From an uncultured Phycisphaera sp. (GTDB lineage: Bacteria > Planctomycetota > Phycisphaerae > Phycisphaerales > SM1A02), in the NCBI GenBank assembly GCA_937911845.1, contig CALDQF010000413.1, forward strand, positions 1-8,847: a DNA stretch of 8,847 nucleotides, read 5' to 3'. Of this stretch, positions 1 through 5,632 are shown in pieces; the first letter of the stretch is position 1; each line of letters opens with the position of its first letter. A program made the position numbers and the translations under genes. The notes under the pieces were generated by a model. The model searched no databases and was not told where the DNA came from. It saw only the letters and a list, made by a program, of their open reading frames with translations.

Positions 1-423
1 GACGGACGGCTCCTCCGCTCTTTTGATCCCGACCGTGCTTCGATGAGCACGTGGCTGACTTTGGTCTCTCGGTCCACCGCCATCGATCGAGCTCGGAAGC
101 TCGGCCGAACCGTAGGTCGAGCGATGGAACTCAATGATCGGACCCTTGAGGCTCCAGAGGCGCCCTTGGAATCGGGTGATCTGCACGATTCCGCCATCCC
201 TTTGGGGGTTCTGACCGATCGACAGGGGCTCGTCTTGCACCTGCTGTATCAAGACGAACAACCCGTCGATGTGGTGGCCCAAATGCTTCAGGTCTCCGAG
301 CAGACCGTTCGTTCCACCAAGCACAAGGCCCTAGAACGCCTCCGAGCCGCCATGCATGAATCTCAAAAGCCGGGGGATGATCCCCCCGCAAGCGACGTAC
401 AAAGGAGCGTCGACCATGGTTAA
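1..423 (+). CDS. ECF-type RNA polymerase sigma-70 factor (5' partial)
   Basis: An alternative sigma factor that would direct RNA polymerase to a specific promoter set. The reading frame is open to the left edge, so the gene starts before the window and the ATG at 43 is internal. The visible 140 residues include the end of region 2, with the family-typical FDPDRASMSTWL and AIDRARK (residues about 8-33). A short variable linker follows, then region 4 (about 71-116), whose helix-turn-helix (VAQMLQVSEQTVRSTKHKAL) would contact the -35 element. The C-terminal tail after about residue 118 is polar and short. The last codons overlap the next gene by 8 nt, and that gene encodes a membrane protein in the usual anti-sigma position. 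The regulon and inducing signal cannot be read from the sequence. The family call is secure; the ECF subgroup is not determined. Confidence 0.9.
   Translation, partial: DGRLLRSFDPDRASMSTWLTLVSRSTAIDRARKLGRTVGRAMELNDRTLEAPEAPLESGDLHDSAIPLGVLTDRQGLVLHLLYQDEQPVDVVAQMLQVSEQTVRSTKHKALERLRAAMHESQKPGDDPPASDVQRSVDHG
401..407 (+). promoter_or_regulatory. Shine-Dalgarno of the anti-sigma-like gene
   Basis: AAAGGAG lies 8 nt before the ATG at 416, inside the end of the sigma factor gene. It supports 416 as the start rather than the in-frame ATG at 356, which would lie deep inside sigma region 4 coding sequence. The ATG precedes the sigma stop codon, so the two genes are probably translationally coupled. 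Confidence 0.8.
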
Positions 424-868
424 AAACAATGCCATCCCGAATGCCGTACCGGTCGAAGAAGCCATGCTTCTGCTGGCCGCCGCCTTGGAGGCCCGGTTGG
501 AGGAATCCGATCGACCTCGTCTTGAGCAGGCCCTGTTGGAGCATCCAAACTTGCGGGCGACCGCGGCCGACATGGCCCTCGCCCCCGCCGAGCCTTTCCA
601 TGATCAAGAATCCCCCCTGCCCATCGGTTTAACGCGGGCGGCTCGGGAAGCCCATGCCCGAACGTCTTGGCCAGCATGGATCGCACCGCTGCGGCTGGCT
701 GCTTCGGTAGCCGTCATGGCCAGTGCCGGTCTGCTGGGTTGGTCGCTGGGCGCACCCACCACCACCAGCAATGGCGTCGACATCCTAGAAGCCCACTTTG
801 GCTCCGAGCCGCTCGAGACGATGGAAGCCCTCACCAATGACGTGGTTTGGGAGGAGTTTGGCTCATGA
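416..868 (+). CDS. putative membrane anti-sigma factor-like protein
   Basis: A 150-residue protein with an N-terminal soluble part (about 1-88), one hydrophobic segment (about 92-112, LRLAASVAVMASAGLLGWSL) and a short acidic C-terminal part ending in EEFGS. The layout fits a single-pass inner-membrane protein with a cytoplasmic N-terminus. Position directly after an ECF sigma gene, with overlapping start and stop, makes a sigma-sequestering role likely, but this is inferred from context. The HxxxCxxC zinc motif of ZAS-type anti-sigma factors is absent, and there is no cysteine at all. The N-terminal part is rich in Leu/Ala/Glu helices (EEAMLLLAAALEARLEE), similar in style to planctomycete anti-sigma-like proteins. 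The start is set by the AAAGGAG at 401-407. Its stop TGA overlaps the next ATG (ATGA at 865-868). It could also be an unrelated small envelope protein. Confidence 0.6.
   Translation: MVKNNAIPNAVPVEEAMLLLAAALEARLEESDRPRLEQALLEHPNLRATAADMALAPAEPFHDQESPLPIGLTRAAREAHARTSWPAWIAPLRLAASVAVMASAGLLGWSLGAPTTTSNGVDILEAHFGSEPLETMEALTNDVVWEEFGS
851..856 (+). promoter_or_regulatory. Shine-Dalgarno of the Spy-like EF-hand gene
   Basis: GAGGAG, 8 nt before the ATG at 865. It favours the ATGA-overlapping start at 865 (or the adjacent ATG at 868) over the upstream in-frame TTG at 847. Confidence 0.7.
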
Positions 869-1656
869 TGTCGAACCGAACCGTCAATGTCATCTTGGGG
901 CTTGCCTTGTGTGCCTCACTGTCCTTCAACGTTGCTTTCTTGGCGGCCCAAGGCCAAGCACCACAACCCGAAGCCACCAAGGCCCGGTCGACCAGCAGCC
1001 AGCAATTTGCCGCCTTGACCAACACGTTAGATCTGTCTGCAGAACAACGTCAGTCTTGCCGCGAACTCAGCAACACGTGGAATGCCGAACGAAAAGTCTT
1101 GGGAGAATCCATTGGCGCGCTCCGTGAAGAAGTGCGCACGTTGATGGATGGATCACCCGTCGATCTGATCGCCCTGCGCGAGCGCACGGATCGCATCGCG
1201 GAATTACACCACGAGCGTCGCAAAGCAGGCTTGGCCCGGATGGAAGAATTTTTGACCTTGCTCACCCCCGATCAAGCCAAAGCAATTCGAAAGCTCCGGC
1301 CCGAACAACTGATTCCGCCACCACCTCGCGAGGCCCATGTCCCCGAGGACGCTTGGACGCCATTCGATGCCAACCAAGACGGAAAACTGGACGAGTCCGA
1401 ACGCGAAGCCGCGCTTCGCAGCATTCGCGATCGAGCACAAATTCGTGATTCTCGGATGAAGCAACTGCGTAAGAACTTCGACGCCAATGGTGATGGTGAC
1501 CTTGACCCAGAGGAACGTCGTGCCCTTCGTGAGCACCTGCACCAACACCGAGGCGGCGAAGGACACTCCGGACCCGGACCCCGAGGACCGCGAGGTCCGC
1601 GTGGGCCACGAGGAAGGAACCCAGATCGGCCGCCCAATGGTGGACCTGGCGCGTAG
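865..1656 (+). CDS. Spy/CpxP-like (LTxxQ) envelope protein with two EF-hands and a Gly-Pro-Arg tail
   Basis: A 263-residue protein with a hydrophobic N-terminal segment (about 8-29), either a signal peptide or a membrane anchor, so it should act outside the inner membrane. Residues about 45-150 are charged amphipathic helices with LDLSAEQRQ and LLTPDQAKAIRKL, the two LTxxQ-type motifs of Spy/CpxP-like periplasmic stress and metal-resistance proteins. Two canonical EF-hand loops follow. The first is at 168-179 (D168, N170, D172, D176, E179). The second is at 206-217 (D206, N208, D210, D214, E217). Both should bind calcium. The end (about 236-250) is a run of Gly-Pro-Arg triplets, a short collagen-like low-complexity tail. 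Operon position behind a sigma/anti-sigma pair suggests a role in an envelope sensing circuit, as CpxP and CnrX have in other systems. That role is inference. Confidence 0.75.
   Translation: MMSNRTVNVILGLALCASLSFNVAFLAAQGQAPQPEATKARSTSSQQFAALTNTLDLSAEQRQSCRELSNTWNAERKVLGESIGALREEVRTLMDGSPVDLIALRERTDRIAELHHERRKAGLARMEEFLTLLTPDQAKAIRKLRPEQLIPPPPREAHVPEDAWTPFDANQDGKLDESEREAALRSIRDRAQIRDSRMKQLRKNFDANGDGDLDPEERRALREHLHQHRGGEGHSGPGPRGPRGPRGPRGRNPDRPPNGGPGA
1570..1614 (+). repeat. Gly-Pro-Arg coding repeat
   Basis: About five imperfect 9-nt units (variants of GGACCGCGA) encode repeated Gly-Pro-Arg near the C-terminus of the EF-hand protein. Synonymous codons vary between units, so the repeat is kept at protein level rather than being a fresh DNA slippage tract. 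Confidence 0.7.
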
Positions 1657-1667
1657 TCCTTGAGACA

Positions 1668-1693
1668 TTAGGCTGGTCACCGTTAGGCTGGTC
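1668..1693 (+). repeat. 11-bp direct repeat before the M24 peptidase gene
   Basis: TTAGGCTGGTC occurs at 1668-1678 and again at 1683-1693, period 15, in the 42-nt gap before the ATG at 1699. Each copy places an in-frame TAG before the peptidase gene, which makes 1699 the first possible ATG start. No Shine-Dalgarno is visible, so the repeat may be an operator or simply a small duplication. Confidence 0.6.
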
Positions 1694-1698
1694 CAGTC

Positions 1699-2844
1699 AT
1701 GACCACTGCCACGCTGATTGCGGGAATTCCCGCCCACAACGACACGCTCTACCACCGCATTCGATTTGCCGTCGGCGATCCCGCCGCCTGTCTTGAGCTT
1801 CCGGAAGGGCGGCTTCTGATCGTGCGTGATATTGAAATGGACCGAACGCGAACCCAAGCGCAAGCCGATCGGATCGCCTGCCCGGCCGACTTCACACCCG
1901 AGGGGGGCTTGGATGGCGATCGAGAAACGGCCACCGCGCAAGCGGCGGCCGAAGCATTGCGTCAACACAACATCCAAGAAGTGGTTGCCGATCGCACATT
2001 GGGCCTGCTCTTTGTCGAACAATTGCGTGCCGCTGGGATCTCGCTTCAGCTCGATCCAAATTTGGGTGTGGCAGAACGCCGACAAAAAGACGCCAACGAA
2101 CTGGAAATGCTCCATGAGTGCCAATGTGTCACCGAGTCCGCGGTGCGTATGGCCTGCGAACGCATCGCGGCCGCAACCCCCAATGCCGATGGCGTATTGC
2201 TTGATGACGGTGAACCTCTAACCAGCGAGCGGATGCAAGCGACCATCGACATCTTCCTTCTGCAAAAGGGCTTTGCGGGATCAGATTCCATCGTCGCAGG
2301 AGCCAAGGATGGCGGAGACTGCCACGAACGAGGCACGGGAGCTTTACGTACCGAAGAGCCCATCATCGTGGACATTTTTCCTCGCAGCGCGCGCAACCGC
2401 TACAACGGGGATTGCACTCGAACCGTGGTTCACGGTGCGATTTCAGATCAAGTCCAACGCATGCACAGCGCAGTTGTGGCGGCCAAGGAGGCCGCGGTCG
2501 GAACCCTGCGAACGGGCGTGAAGGGATCCGCCGTCCACCAAGCCACCGTCGACACCCTGAAAGCCCACGGTTTTGCTTTTGGGTTCCCCGGCAAGGACCA
2601 CCCGAGCGATGCCGTCACCATGCCCCATGGCACCGGGCACGGGCTGGGACTTTCGGTCCATGAGCCCCCTTTGCTGGATGACAAGGGTGTGGCCCTGGTC
2701 AAAGGTGACGTGGTGACGATTGAGCCAGGTCTCTATGGGACGTCGGTAGGTGGAATTCGGGTTGAAGACGTGTACGCCGTCCAAGATGAAGGGGCCACCC
2801 AGCTTGGAGGCACACTGCATGAAGGGCTCTCTTGGTCCAGGTAA
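1699..2844 (+). CDS. M24 family metallopeptidase (Xaa-Pro aminopeptidase/prolidase-like)
   Basis: A 381-residue cytoplasmic enzyme of the pita-bread fold that would remove an N-terminal residue next to proline or cleave X-Pro dipeptides. Residues 1 to about 130 form a creatinase-type N-terminal domain; about 133-375 form the catalytic domain. All five metal ligands of the family are visible: D225 (IIVDIFPR), D238 (GDCTRT), H314 (PHGTGHGLGL), E342 (TIEPGLY) and E356 (GIRVEDV). The accessory histidines H209 (DCHERGTG) and H321 (VHEPP) are also present. There is no signal peptide. The length resembles short bacterial PepQ/YqhT-type enzymes rather than the roughly 440-residue PepP type. Stop codons in frame just upstream make 1699 the first usable ATG, though no Shine-Dalgarno precedes it. 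It may be read through from the sigma operon (42-nt gap) or have its own promoter. The exact substrate cannot be told. Confidence 0.92.
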   Translation: MTTATLIAGIPAHNDTLYHRIRFAVGDPAACLELPEGRLLIVRDIEMDRTRTQAQADRIACPADFTPEGGLDGDRETATAQAAAEALRQHNIQEVVADRTLGLLFVEQLRAAGISLQLDPNLGVAERRQKDANELEMLHECQCVTESAVRMACERIAAATPNADGVLLDDGEPLTSERMQATIDIFLLQKGFAGSDSIVAGAKDGGDCHERGTGALRTEEPIIVDIFPRSARNRYNGDCTRTVVHGAISDQVQRMHSAVVAAKEAAVGTLRTGVKGSAVHQATVDTLKAHGFAFGFPGKDHPSDAVTMPHGTGHGLGLSVHEPPLLDDKGVALVKGDVVTIEPGLYGTSVGGIRVEDVYAVQDEGATQLGGTLHEGLSWSR

Positions 2845-2963
2845 TCAACAGACCTTCGGGGCGAAAGAAAAATTTTTAAATGACTGCAACCAACTGGTTT
2901 GTGCCACGGATAGGATTTGTGTGTCTGCTAAAGCGGAGAGTTGAGAGAATCCAGTTTTCAGAC
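2845..2963. other. intergenic region, no gene seen
   Basis: The gap between the peptidase stop and the terminator is locally AT-rich (AAAGAAAAATTTTTAAATGA near 2863-2882) compared with its surroundings. I find no convincing ORF. A TAGGAT at 2911-2916 could be a -10 element, but no -35 sits at the right distance. A short transcript ending at the hairpin is possible but unsupported; it may simply be the 3' UTR of the peptidase mRNA. Confidence 0.4.
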
Positions 2964-2993
2964 GAAAAAGGCCTGCCATCGCAGGCCTTTTTC
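2964..2993. terminator. bidirectional intrinsic terminator
   Basis: A perfect 13-bp stem (GAAAAAGGCCTGC paired with GCAGGCCTTTTTC) around a CATC tetraloop. The A-run on one side and T-run on the other give a U-tract in both directions. It lies between convergent genes, 120 nt after the M24 peptidase stop and 33 nt after the end of the minus-strand Nudix-type gene, so it should terminate both. Confidence 0.93.
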
Positions 2994-3025
2994 ATTGCCA
3001 CATGCTCCACCGCTTGAGGGGTGAT

Positions 3026-3811
3026 TCAGGTGGACTTGGTTCCGGACTTGGACTTGGATTCTGACTTGGCACTGAACCGCCACAATTCGGCACCGTCGGG
3101 TCCTTGACAATCGCTGCAGCGTTCAAGCCAATCTAAAGATTCCAAGGTGCGACGGAAATTGCGGCGATCCATTGGAAATGTATTGGGTCGAGGCTTGGCC
3201 AATCCATCCGCGCGTGTCATTTCCGCAGGATCAAGGACCGCGGCCAACGTATTCTCAACTTCGCGGAGCGTGAAGACCTCAGGCAACAGTCCACGGAGGA
3301 ATGGGTCGCTCCCACTGGTCCGATCACTCCACCACTGGCGTGCTGGACGAGGCAGCAGACGCAGCGTCTGGGCGTCCAGCAACAGCGAACGCCGCAGGGC
3401 CAAACTGGCCAATTCAATGCAGCCCAGATCCCGAGTAGAAACCCCTTTTTGACGGATCAAGGAACGCACCGGAATCCAGTTTGGATCCTCGGCCGGCGGT
3501 AATAAAGTCATCATGACCAGACGAACCGATGAATCCGCGACATCCTCACCAGGTTCATCCCATCCTGCAGATGTCACATGGCCAGTGTTCTTGAACCGGG
3601 AGGGTCGAATGCGCTGCACGACTTCGTCCACCGACTCACCAGCACGCAAGAACCCCTGAGGCAACTCCCGTTGGATGCCATCAATTCGGCCTGTTTCGGG
3701 CAGATACACCTGTAGACCATCTTGGACCTGCAACCCAACCAGCACCACACTGACGGTGGGAACCGCAGCCCGGCGTCGCGGGTCGGGACGAATTGGGGAG
3801 AATCCTGACAC
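3026..3811 (-). CDS. NrtR-like transcriptional regulator with degenerate Nudix domain
   Basis: A 261-residue protein. Residues about 17-150 look like a Nudix domain, with ELPQGFLRAGESVDEVVQR at 49-67. Aligned to the Nudix box GX5EX7REUXEEXGU, G53, E59 and R67 are kept, but the metal-binding REUxEE glutamates are replaced (I68, S71, R72), so hydrolysis is unlikely. The C-terminal part has FTLREVENTLAAVL (180-193) and DRRNFRRTLESLDWL (215-229), the pattern of the winged helix in NrtR-type regulators, where a Nudix domain senses ADP-ribose or related nucleotides and controls NAD metabolism genes. A CSDC pair (232-235) and a Ser/Lys-rich tail (250-261) are extra. The GTG start at 3811 begins before the first Nudix strand; no clear Shine-Dalgarno was seen. 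Divergent from the DUF669-like gene, 50 bp apart. The ligand and targets are unknown; a non-DNA-binding Nudix-like protein is the alternative. Confidence 0.65.
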   Translation of the reverse strand: MSGFSPIRPDPRRRAAVPTVSVVLVGLQVQDGLQVYLPETGRIDGIQRELPQGFLRAGESVDEVVQRIRPSRFKNTGHVTSAGWDEPGEDVADSSVRLVMMTLLPPAEDPNWIPVRSLIRQKGVSTRDLGCIELASLALRRSLLLDAQTLRLLPRPARQWWSDRTSGSDPFLRGLLPEVFTLREVENTLAAVLDPAEMTRADGLAKPRPNTFPMDRRNFRRTLESLDWLERCSDCQGPDGAELWRFSAKSESKSKSGTKST

Positions 3812-3818
3812 AAGCCAC

Positions 3819-3841
3819 AGCCTATCGCCGGGCTAGGATAG
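3819..3841. promoter_or_regulatory. inverted repeats in the divergent intergenic region (possible operator)
   Basis: Within the 50 bp between the divergent starts, AGCC (3819-3822) pairs with GGCT (3831-3834), and CTATC (3822-3826) pairs with GATAG (3837-3841). TAGGAT (3834-3839) could be a -10 box for the plus-strand gene, and the minus strand reads TATCCT at 3840-3835. No good -35 was found for either direction. A regulator-operator arrangement is plausible from context, but the symmetry is short. Confidence 0.25.
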
Positions 3842-3850
3842 ATTCCCGCG

Positions 3851-3856
3851 AAGGAG
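3851..3856 (+). promoter_or_regulatory. Shine-Dalgarno of the DUF669-like gene
   Basis: AAGGAG, 5 nt before the ATG at 3862. It decides the start: the longer in-frame reading from 3793 would extend into the oppositely oriented regulator gene and adds a stretch that does not fit the protein family. Confidence 0.85.
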
Positions 3857-3861
3857 TACCC

Positions 3862-4332
3862 ATGGATTTCAACCCGCAGGACGCGAACAGTACCGGAGCC
3901 GCCCCCACCACCTTGCCCGAGGGGGTCTATGCCCTCAAAGTCAGCGATGCTGAAGAGCAAACCAGTGCCAAGGGCAACAAAATGATCGTGGTCTTTATGG
4001 AAGCGTCTGATGGTGCCGGCCGAGCCGTCAAGCTTCGGGACTATCTGGTCTCCACCCCCAAAGCGGTGTTCAAGATCGAGCAATTTTGCAAAGCGGCCGG
4101 GCTGAACCACCAGTTCCAATCGGGACGAATTCTTCCCGACGATTGCAAAGGCCGCACGGTCCGCGCTCGGGTCATCCTGGAGGCGGGTCGCGATGGCTAT
4201 CCCGACCGCAATGCTGTGGATGAATACTTGGCCCACGACGCGGGTATCGAAACCCGATTCGAAGAGCCTTCGGCATCAAACCAACAAGAAGCGCCCGTCC
4301 GCCAAGTCGAAGACGACGATATCCCGTTCTAA
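3862..4332 (+). CDS. DUF669-like protein with an SSB-type C-terminal tip (putative ssDNA-binding protein)
   Basis: A 156-residue soluble protein. Residues about 17-110 resemble DUF669 proteins, mostly known from phages near recombination genes: PEGVYALKVSDAEEQTSAKG (19-38), then MIVVFMEASDGAGRAVKLRDYL, then an FKIEQFCKAAGL helix (70-81), then KGRTVRARVILEAG (97-109). From about 125 it becomes polar and disordered, and it ends VEDDDIPF (149-156). This matches the acidic tip of bacterial SSB (DDDIPF), which recruits recombination, repair and replication proteins. The likely role is single-stranded DNA binding or a recombination accessory. The combination of family and tip is seen directly; the function is inferred. 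No phage genes flank it, so it is either a domesticated phage gene or a lineage-specific chromosomal one. The nearest neighbour is the divergent Nudix-type regulator. Its stop is only 12 nt from the end of the convergent amidohydrolase gene. Confidence 0.7.
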   Translation: MDFNPQDANSTGAAPTTLPEGVYALKVSDAEEQTSAKGNKMIVVFMEASDGAGRAVKLRDYLVSTPKAVFKIEQFCKAAGLNHQFQSGRILPDDCKGRTVRARVILEAGRDGYPDRNAVDEYLAHDAGIETRFEEPSASNQQEAPVRQVEDDDIPF

Positions 4333-4344
4333 AGCTTCAAGCAA

Positions 4345-5619
4345 TCAATCCACCCGGCCCTGCCGACGGTACTTTTGCAAGTACTTGTCACGCAGTTGGG
4401 TTTGCCGGTTGTCCAAATCAATTTGGCGGCCTTCGATGAAGGCCTTGCCGACGTTGGTGGTGACCTCCAAGGGGTCACCGTTGGTCACAATGACGGTGCC
4501 GTACTTGCCAACTTCAATCGTGCCCAACACCTCTCCAAGGCCGATCACTTCGGCCGCGTACTGAGTCACGGTGCGTAAGGCTTCTTGAGGGTCCATGCCG
4601 TGGGCCGCGGCCGTGCCTGCGTGGTACGGAAGATTGCGTTCGTGGCCGGTGTATCGCTCATTGGCCGCGATGGCCACCTTGATGCCAGCGTCGTTCAAAC
4701 GACCCGGCAGGGTGTACTGGTGGTCCCAAAGTTCATCGCGTCGACCAGGCAGGCGGTGGGTGCCATGCACCACCACTGGGATGTCATGCGCCAAAAGGGT
4801 CTCCACGCATTCCATGGCCTCATCGCCTCCAACGATCACGACATCAATGTCATGGCGAGCACCAAAGGCAACCGCGGTCTCAATCTGGGGGGCAGTGTCC
4901 GCGCGAATGAATGCCGGTGCTTCTTTCTCCAGCACCGGCAATAAAGCATTGAACCGAGCATCGGGTCCAACCGTGGGATCGGCCTCCCGAGCGGCGGACC
5001 AACGCCGGGCATCTCGCACCAAGGCATCGAGTTCTTCAAAGCGGTCCGCACTTTTCGCAAAACCGACCCGAGGCCAGTCAAAGAACAAACCTGATCGGGG
5101 TTGGATCGCCATGTCTTCCCAAGTCCAACCATCGAAGCGCACCGTAGCGCCCCAGCCAGCAACGAGTCCACCACTTGGGGCCACAACTCCCGTCAACACA
5201 CCATTGGAGCGCGTAACTGGAATCAAATCGCTGTCGGGGTTGATGGCCAACAACGCGCTGGCTTCGGGCGTGATGTTGCCCATCTCGTTGTAATCTAGAG
5301 TGACTTCAACCGCACTGGTTTCGTACAAGCCAAGTTGCGTGTCGATCAAGATCATCCCCGGATACACGTGAGCGCCTTGGCAATCGATGACTTGATCCCC
5401 AGACTCAAGCATGGGATCGCCGGACCCGACTTGGGTGATCAGTCCGTTTTCAATGCGCACAAATCCGGACGCGATTGGATCCGCATCGGCCACGGTGTGA
5501 ATGGTGCCTCCGGACAGGACGATGGGACGTTCTTGATCAGCGGCGGGTACTTGACGACTCTGGCCCCAAGCCGCAGCCGAAGTCAGCAATCCCATAACAG
5601 CAACAATGTGGTGACGCAT
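4345..5619 (-). CDS. secreted amidohydrolase-like protein lacking metal ligands
   Basis: A 424-residue protein with a signal peptide (1 to about 19, MRHHIVAVMGLLTSAAAWG, then Q), so it is exported. It has the small N-terminal beta domain (about 32-88), the TIM-barrel core and the returning C-terminal strands (LGTIEVGKYGTVIVTNGDP, about 365-383) of imidazolonepropionase-like amidohydrolases. Key ligands are missing. The HxH after PGxID is replaced (IDTQLG: Q95 and G97 in place of His), and the late Asp is N320 (AIAANERY). One histidine (H285, VVVHGTH) remains at the place of a barrel histidine. It is therefore probably not a classical metal-dependent hydrolase; it may be a structural or regulatory partner of the active domain encoded just upstream. 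The ATG at 5619 has an AAGGAG that overlaps the preceding stop codon, so the two genes form one operon. The family call is firm; the inactivity is inferred. Confidence 0.82.
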   Translation of the reverse strand: MRHHIVAVMGLLTSAAAWGQSRQVPAADQERPIVLSGGTIHTVADADPIASGFVRIENGLITQVGSGDPMLESGDQVIDCQGAHVYPGMILIDTQLGLYETSAVEVTLDYNEMGNITPEASALLAINPDSDLIPVTRSNGVLTGVVAPSGGLVAGWGATVRFDGWTWEDMAIQPRSGLFFDWPRVGFAKSADRFEELDALVRDARRWSAAREADPTVGPDARFNALLPVLEKEAPAFIRADTAPQIETAVAFGARHDIDVVIVGGDEAMECVETLLAHDIPVVVHGTHRLPGRRDELWDHQYTLPGRLNDAGIKVAIAANERYTGHERNLPYHAGTAAAHGMDPQEALRTVTQYAAEVIGLGEVLGTIEVGKYGTVIVTNGDPLEVTTNVGKAFIEGRQIDLDNRQTQLRDKYLQKYRRQGRVD

Positions 5620-5626
5620 TCGTGGG

Positions 5627-5632
5627 CTCCTT
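5627..5632 (-). promoter_or_regulatory. Shine-Dalgarno overlapping the upstream stop codon
   Basis: On the minus strand TAAGGAG combines the stop of the long amidohydrolase gene with an AAGGAG placed 7 nt before the ATG at 5619. This indicates translational coupling of the two amidohydrolase genes and fixes the start of the downstream one. Confidence 0.85.

Noticed and set aside
356..415. N-terminal extension of the anti-sigma-like protein from the ATG at 356
   Set aside because: It would overlap sigma region 4 and adds residues without family features, whereas the ATG at 416 has a good Shine-Dalgarno at 401-407.
1204..2124. A 306-codon open frame on the minus strand
   Set aside because: It runs antisense across the EF-hand protein gene, the gap and the M24 peptidase gene. 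Both sense genes have clear family motifs; the antisense product has none.
3805..3839. CTGACA (3805-3810) and TAGGAT (3834-3839) as a -35/-10 promoter pair
   Set aside because: The spacing is 23 nt, too long for a sigma-70 promoter.
3793..3861. N-terminal extension of the DUF669-like protein
   Set aside because: It overlaps the oppositely oriented regulator start and the intergenic repeats, and the ATG at 3862 has AAGGAG at a proper distance.
3862..4332. Prophage remnant suggested by the DUF669-like gene
   Set aside because: No integrase, attachment site, capsid, terminase or other phage-type gene is present on either side within the window; its neighbours look chromosomal.
4595..5293. A 232-codon plus-strand frame
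   Set aside because: It is a shadow of the secreted amidohydrolase gene; the product is Ser/Arg/Thr-rich without family features.
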